Shown here: one piece after another, positions 60,055-64,000 of the stretch
Layout: every line of letters begins with the position of its first letter
How positions within the stretch are numbered: the stretch's first letter is position 1
From: Hymenolepis diminuta
Lineage: Eukaryota > Platyhelminthes > Cestoda > Cyclophyllidea > Hymenolepididae
Assembly: GCA_900708905.1 (NCBI GenBank)
Contig: CAADRB010000020.1
Span: 194,225-258,224 of the forward strand
DNA length: 64,000 bases
Direction of reading: 5' to 3'
Program-made: the position numbers and the translations under genes
Notes under the pieces: model-generated
Told to the model about the DNA's origin: nothing
The model's input: the letters and a program-made list of their open reading frames with translations, nothing else
Database searches by the model: none

Positions 60055-60551
60055 CTGAAACAGATACAAAAGTGGAAGTTTAGAATATCTGATATTTTAT
60101 TAAACACAATAAGGAGAATAAACTACACTCGAGAAAATCACAGAACTGGCCGTCATTGTGTTTTGTTGCAACTTCATGTAAAGCAAGAAGGGAGTCATTA
60201 ACTTCACGTTCAATTTTCAAAGCTGTTTCCATTGCTTCTAGGCCACTGGCCCATTCGGATTTCTGTGGTTTTGCGATGTCTTTATAGACAATACGTCCGC
60301 CTCTTTTGCACTGATATTTCATGAGCTGGAAAAAGAGAAGTTAGGTCTTAACTTCTTACCTTGATAGCATGTTCGCGCTCTTCTTCTGACTGTTTGGCGA
60401 AGAATTTCCTGAAACCAGGCAAAGCTACATCTTCTCTGTCGAAGTGATGGGACATAGCCAGATAAAGATAACTGGCATAAAGTTCCATGTTTATTTGTCG
60501 ATTAATACCCGCCTCGCATTCTTCGTGGAAATTTTGGCGGACAAGACTCAT
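59924..60551 (-). CDS. ferritin-2, H-type
   Basis: Joined minus-strand exons 60551-60360, 60325-60127 and 60054-59924 give 173 residues. Same iron-storage role and fold as ferritin-1. All ferroxidase residues are present at the same positions (Glu23, Tyr30, Glu58, His61, Glu103, Gln137). Unlike ferritin-1 it keeps acidic threefold-channel residues (Asp127, Glu130) in FCDFLE, and it ends with the typical [17 protein letters not shown]. Exon 1 and exon 2 lengths (192 and 199 bases) and both intron phases are identical to ferritin-1, showing the two arose by duplication. Introns are 34 and 72 bp. The start is the only family-like ATG ([12 protein letters not shown]). A TATA-like TTATAAAC lies about 55 bases upstream. 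No iron-responsive hairpin loop is seen in the short leader. It converges with the checkpoint gene, and its 5' side faces the FAR1-like gene. Confidence 0.96.
60127..60325 (-). CDS. ferritin-2 exon 2
   Basis: 199 bases from acceptor cttttTccag to donor gtagtt, beginning [17 protein letters not shown] and ending FCDFLE plus one base. Confidence 0.94.
60360..60551 (-). CDS. ferritin-2 exon 1
   Basis: 192 bases ending EEREHAIK at a gtaaga donor, phase 0, exactly the same length as ferritin-1 exon 1. Confidence 0.95.
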
Positions 60552-60604
60552 AGCGGACGGGAAAGCGGTATCTCTGCGAATGAAGGGCTAGTCAGAAGAC
60601 GCGC

Positions 60605-60612
60605 GTTTATAA
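60605..60612 (-). promoter_or_regulatory. TATA-like box of ferritin-2
   Basis: The minus strand reads gcgTTATAAACgcgcg, about 55 bases before the ATG. That would leave a leader of roughly 25-30 bases if transcription starts 30 bases downstream. Motif and position only. Confidence 0.4.
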
Positions 60613-62009
60613 CGCCAAAGGCTGTGGGGCTAGATTTTAACTTCGACAAAGAACTGTAACAATTACAAAATCTTAAAATATATGTGTATATTAACTTAAA
60701 TAATATTTGATTCATTTGAAATCATTTAATTTAGAAATGATAAAGACCAAACTCATTTTCCATGAATGCGCTCGTATTTTTAATGATTTATGCGAATATG
60801 AAACAGCAATATTCATAATATTTAATGGTCGCCATTGAAAGTACCATTCATGCTTTGAATAAAATATTTATTTGATCAAATATATTAATCAATTCCCAAT
60901 CATAACAGAGAGAATAAAATCTAATTCGACATGTATCCAGCATAACAACATAGAGGTCTATGTTAATTTCGTTATTAAATTTTTGTAAGCATTGACCTGT
61001 ACGTAATTAAATCGACTTTTAACTGGTTTGGATGAAAAGATGATGATGTAACTATTTATTTAAAACAAAAAAGCTAAATTTGGCTCATGAGAGTTGATGA
61101 TCATTTTTCATTTACAGTGATATTATTAAGATTTTCTTCCACAAGATATGATATCCAGATTGAGTACTGTGTCTAGCAGTCATATGATAAAAATAAAATG
61201 AAAAAGTTTGGTTCTGTTGGGCAAATTAACCATGTAAGAGAAACGTAAGTAATTATTCATTAATGTGTTGCATATTACTACAAACTGTGAGATATATTCT
61301 AATAAGACATGCATTCTTGAAGATTTTTATGGTGACAAAATAATTAAGAAATGACTTCAATTCATACACCACATTATTTTATAATTAACGAGACAGGCCG
61401 CCAAAAATATTTAACGTATACATTAGAATATAAATTATTTTATTCATATTTGTTTGATGAAATCACATATAAGCATATGTACTACAATTATATAATATAT
61501 AATGTAATAGTAATGAAAGTAAGTTCTATTGACCTAATACTCAAGTTTTTAGCTCGTATTCAAAGATAAATAGAACAGGAAATCCGATTAATAATTAAAA
61601 TTTTAGCGATGCAAAAATTAAACATTCATTATTAAAATTTTATTCAGAATTAGATAATAGTATATTCGAAGTAAAAGTAAGCCACAAATCATAATATTTC
61701 AGACGCATGAAAAAGCACATACTGACTTTTTTATTTGCTTCGGAATAAAAGTTAATAGTATTTTCAATGATATGAATTATGAACATTATGGAGTGTGCAC
61801 ATTTTATTGAGAACCTGTTGCTTATGGTACGTCAGAAACGTCAAAAAATTACCAAAATATTTATATTCTAGATCGGTAGAAATCATTTAGCTATCTTTTT
61901 CAGTCATTTAGTTAATAATAGATTTGTGTCTATGACAAACTTTTACTCGACTCAAATACAGGCAACAGTTTTGATCTCCTTTTTGATTAATTTGATAGAC
62001 GAAATTTCG
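60613..62009. other. divergent intergenic region, ferritin-2 to FAR1-like gene
   Basis: About 1.4 kb of very AT-rich DNA between two divergently transcribed genes; promoters of both should be here. No repeat or extra exon recognised. The frame of the FAR1-like gene is open back to about 61926 with an alternative ATG at 61932. Confidence 0.5.
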
Positions 62010-62102
62010 ATGGATTTGACCGAAACGTTTGAGCGTCTTTTTACCGGTAAGCATTTCACATCAGACGCCGAATTCGAAAGAGCTTGTGAAGATTTTAGGA
62101 AG
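62010..62102 (+). CDS. FAR1-like gene exon 1
   Basis: 31 codons, MDLTETFERLFTGKHFTSDA onward, ending at a gtttgc donor in phase 0. The upstream frame is open, so the protein could start earlier. Confidence 0.72.
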
Positions 62103-63382
62103 GTTTGCATTTGTCATGAGTAATTATTATCTGTCTAGGAAACCGGTGTTCGTTTCGCCCGTAGACATGTGTTAAGTCGCCAGGAACCTTTACCGAACCT
62201 GCCAGATCTCCTTCTTAAACAGGGACAGTTTACTTGTTCAGTTTCCTACTGTAATGCTTTTTTTGCTGTTGGATCTAAAAAGTGCGGCGTTTATGTAACA
62301 CGTTTTAATATGCATCATATTCACGGACCTATGCCCGAAGAAGGTAATACAACATTATAATTGTATTACCAAAAAATTCAGAATATAACGTCGTTTGTGA
62401 TCTCACTAGCGTTTTCCGACAATACTTTCCTGTTGATCATTATTCAACTTTTGAAGAATTCCACAATCTTCTCATCGCATTCCAGAGTGTAGGTTGTTCA
62501 AAGAGATCTACATGTCATCCTTTCCCACATTTAGCATACTGGTTCTTCGTATGTAAAACGTCATACCGTAAGATGGCCTGCGGATGCAATTGATAAACAG
62601 CATTTGGTTTACGCCCGAGCTCATTTTGAATGTGTTCGTTACGGTTGGTCTGAAAGTAATGCAACATCTCGGCCAGTTAATAGGTAAGCGTCTAGATGAT
62701 CACTCCTTTTTATAATTTTGGGTAGCTTTAAGATTCTTGATATTTTTATATGAAGCAAGCGAATAGGTTGCAAGGCCTATGTGGTTATTCAGACTTACAA
62801 AGGATATGTACAAATCTTTCACCTCAATATGCAACACAATCATGAAATCACATCTGATGTTATGACCGGAAATTCGCGCAGTTCACGGCGCCCTCAGACT
62901 CCGCAAATTTGTGCCCCTAGTAATAATGTATACGCTTATACTCACGCTGGTAAGGTTTTGATTTACCGATTAATTGAAGTTCCCTAGTGGAGGGCGTTCC
63001 TCAACCCACAGAATGTATCCCCCAAACTATTTTGCAACCTGTAAAAATCCGACGAATTCAGGCAGTTTCAGAGACGGTGAAACTCGAGAACTATATGTTG
63101 AACAAGATGCAGCAGTCGAAGATGGCTGTATTGGATGCTCAATTGCAATCTCTGCGTAATATGGCTTTTGCGGAGTTTGGAATTATTGGAGAAAATGGTG
63201 AATATGATGAGACGGCTATTGAAATGTGTGAGGAGCTGCAACAACTTGAAAATAGCTGGCGACAAGCTCTGGTCGATTCGGAGGAACAACGAGAGGCGGC
63301 ACCAATTCTAGTGGAATTTGCTAGTGCTTCCGCGGCAGCAGAAGAAAGAGAAGACTTAAAAGTAGACGCTCAAACAGTGTAA
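62010..63382 (+). CDS. two-module FAR1/WRKY-GCM1-like zinc-binding protein (possible domesticated MULE DNA-binding domain)
   Basis: Joined exons 62010-62102, 62139-62343, 62382-62488, 62535-62683, 62756-62949 and 62988-63382 give 380 residues in one frame through introns of 36, 38, 46, 72 and 38 bp. Module 1 (about 16-98): FTSDAEFERACEDFRKETGV, FTCSVSYC, RFNMHHIHGP. Module 2 (about 108-215): STFEEFHNLLIAFQSHTGSS, YVKRHTVRWP, HFECVRYGW, KRIGCKAYVVIQTYKGYVQ, NMQHNHEI. Each has the FAR1 layout: an F-x-S/T-x-x-E-F helix, then Cys...Cys...His-x-His ligands. FAR1 domains are the DNA-binding part of MULE transposases and derived transcription factors. No transposase or SWIM domain follows. Instead there is a Ser/Arg-Pro linker and an acidic, coiled-coil-prone tail (KMQQSKMAVLDAQLQSLRN, EMCEELQQLENSWRQALVDS). 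The 62010 ATG was chosen because it precedes the first module; 61932 is possible. Function is inferred. Confidence 0.82.
62139..62343 (+). CDS. FAR1-like gene exon 2
   Basis: Follows acceptor tctgtctag. Encodes ETGVRFARRHVLSRQEPLPN, FTCSVSYCNAFF, KKCGVYVTRFNMHHIHGP. Carries the Cys and His candidates of module 1. Confidence 0.82.
62382..62488 (+). CDS. FAR1-like gene exon 3
   Basis: Encodes YNVVCDLTSVFRQYFPVDHY and STFEEFHNLLIAFQS, the start of module 2. It ends at gtaggt before a 46-bp intron; read-through would reach a stop at about 62591. Confidence 0.75.
62535..62683 (+). CDS. FAR1-like gene exon 4
   Basis: Follows acceptor cacatttag. Encodes HTGSSYVKRHTVRWPADAID, then ARAHFECVRYGW, ending in a Ser/Thr-rich stretch at a gtaagc donor in phase 2. 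Confidence 0.8.
62756..62949 (+). CDS. FAR1-like gene exon 5
   Basis: Acceptor tatatgaag. Encodes KRIGCKAYVVIQTYKGYVQI, the HNHEI end of module 2, and a Ser/Arg/Pro linker. The acceptor was chosen for phase; one base of uncertainty remains. Confidence 0.78.
62988..63382 (+). CDS. FAR1-like gene exon 6
   Basis: Follows a 38-bp intron. Encodes VEGVPQPTECIPQTILQPVK, a long helical acidic region and an Ala/Glu-rich end (ASAAAEEREDLKVDAQTV) with TAA at 63380-63382. Confidence 0.82.
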
Positions 63383-63473
63383 ATAATTATAGATGTTATT
63401 TGTAAAACATAATTATCAAAAAATAGTCAAGCTTTCATCCTAACGAAACGGTGGGTTGCATGTCACCATCCTA

Positions 63474-63479
63474 AATAAA
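63474..63479 (+). promoter_or_regulatory. AATAAA polyadenylation signal of the FAR1-like gene
   Basis: Hexamer 92 bases after the stop codon, in ctaaataaaagtg. Confidence 0.6.
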
Positions 63480-63489
63480 AGTGAAAGAA

Positions 63490-64000
63490 GGCAAGTAATT
63501 GCAGATGACAGCCAAAGTGGCTGACGTTACGCCACAGACAACACATGGATGAATAAAACGTAGCTGAGGGAAACACAAAGACATTGACAAACAAAGTTGC
63601 AGGCTCTTGTGAAGTTCAGTAGACTGGACACGACGGCAAAGAAGGGATGCCAGCAGTGAGGAAGAGGAGGGGGGACGGTAAGGTGGAGTGGAGTGAAGTG
63701 GGAAGGGTAAGATAGGAAAGGTGAGGATGTGAAGAGGAGAAGATAAAAAGCGCGGCCCTGTTGCAGATGTGGTTTATGGTGTTGTCTTTGCCGTTTTCGC
63801 CAAGGGTTGTAATGTGAGGAGACGTCGTTGCACCTCAAGGAGGCATAGGACCAATAGTAGGGGTAATGTACTAAGTTGGCGTAGAGTGTTGCCTTCATGT
63901 GTGGTGTATGGGGTGGGTTGAAAAGGAGGCACCCCAAGGAACGGACGCCAGCTCGAGGTGGGAAATTAGCAGAGCGTGGTTTCGATCCACGGACCTCTGG
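63490..64000 (-). repeat. minus-strand repeat with tRNA-derived head, cut by window end
   Basis: At 63975-63991 the minus strand forms a perfect T-arm: stem CGTGG, loop ATCGAAA, stem CCACG, containing the B-box sequence ggatcgaaacc. It is followed by CTCTGC like a tRNA acceptor side. The rest of the tRNA-like head lies beyond the window. The body is pyrimidine-rich on this strand and produces a 136-residue open frame (63527-63937) that I take as repeat-derived. The 3' end is uncertain. Confidence 0.5.

Noticed and set aside
63527..63937. 136-residue open frame on the minus strand
   Set aside because: Low-complexity His/Pro/Ser composition within a repeat carrying a tRNA-like head; judged non-coding.

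Overview
The window looks like flatworm (Neodermata) nuclear DNA, and a tapeworm is my best guess. It is AT-rich and gene-poor, with spliced genes, canonical GT-AG introns and AATAAA polyadenylation signals. Many old transposon remnants and diverged interspersed repeats are present. The short introns fall into two size classes, 34-46 bp and 72-76 bp. I recall a similar bimodal intron-length pattern (peaks near 36 and 73) from tapeworm genomes, but the species cannot be fixed by eye.

Layout. Bases 1-18790 hold no gene I can support, only AT-rich DNA with diverged repeats. A broken mariner element with both terminal inverted repeats and TA duplications lies at 18791-20148. From 20482 to 59131, on the + strand, nine phase-consistent exons encode a kinase-less Mad3/BUBR1-type spindle checkpoint protein. 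Its start-codon exon was not found. Its introns reach 15.8 kb and carry a dead Tc1/mariner-superfamily element (about 24.1-25.2 kb), an antisense Ty3/gypsy gag-protease fragment (29.15-30.34 kb), several SINE-like or interspersed repeats, and a G-quadruplex-like tract at 35778.

Two H-type ferritin genes lie on the - strand with matching intron positions. Ferritin-1 (56133-56739) is nested antisense inside a Mad3-gene intron. Ferritin-2 (59924-60551) is just beyond the Mad3 gene's 3' end, convergent with it. Both keep the whole ferroxidase centre. Ferritin-1 has neutral residues (Asn127, Gln130) where the threefold iron-entry channel is normally acidic; ferritin-2 keeps Asp and Glu. At 62010-63382 (+) a six-exon gene encodes a 380-residue protein with two tandem FAR1/WRKY-GCM1-like zinc-binding modules and no transposase core, which suggests a domesticated MULE-type DNA-binding domain. 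The last ~500 bases contain a minus-strand repeat whose tRNA-derived head runs off the window.

These genes do not form a pathway. They encode a mitotic checkpoint protein, two iron-storage paralogues and a putative DNA-binding protein. The most notable points are the nested, channel-altered ferritin paralogue and the two-module FAR1-like protein. Assembly gaps are at 2467-2494, 19187-19622 and 39755-39900, with one ambiguous base at 20074.
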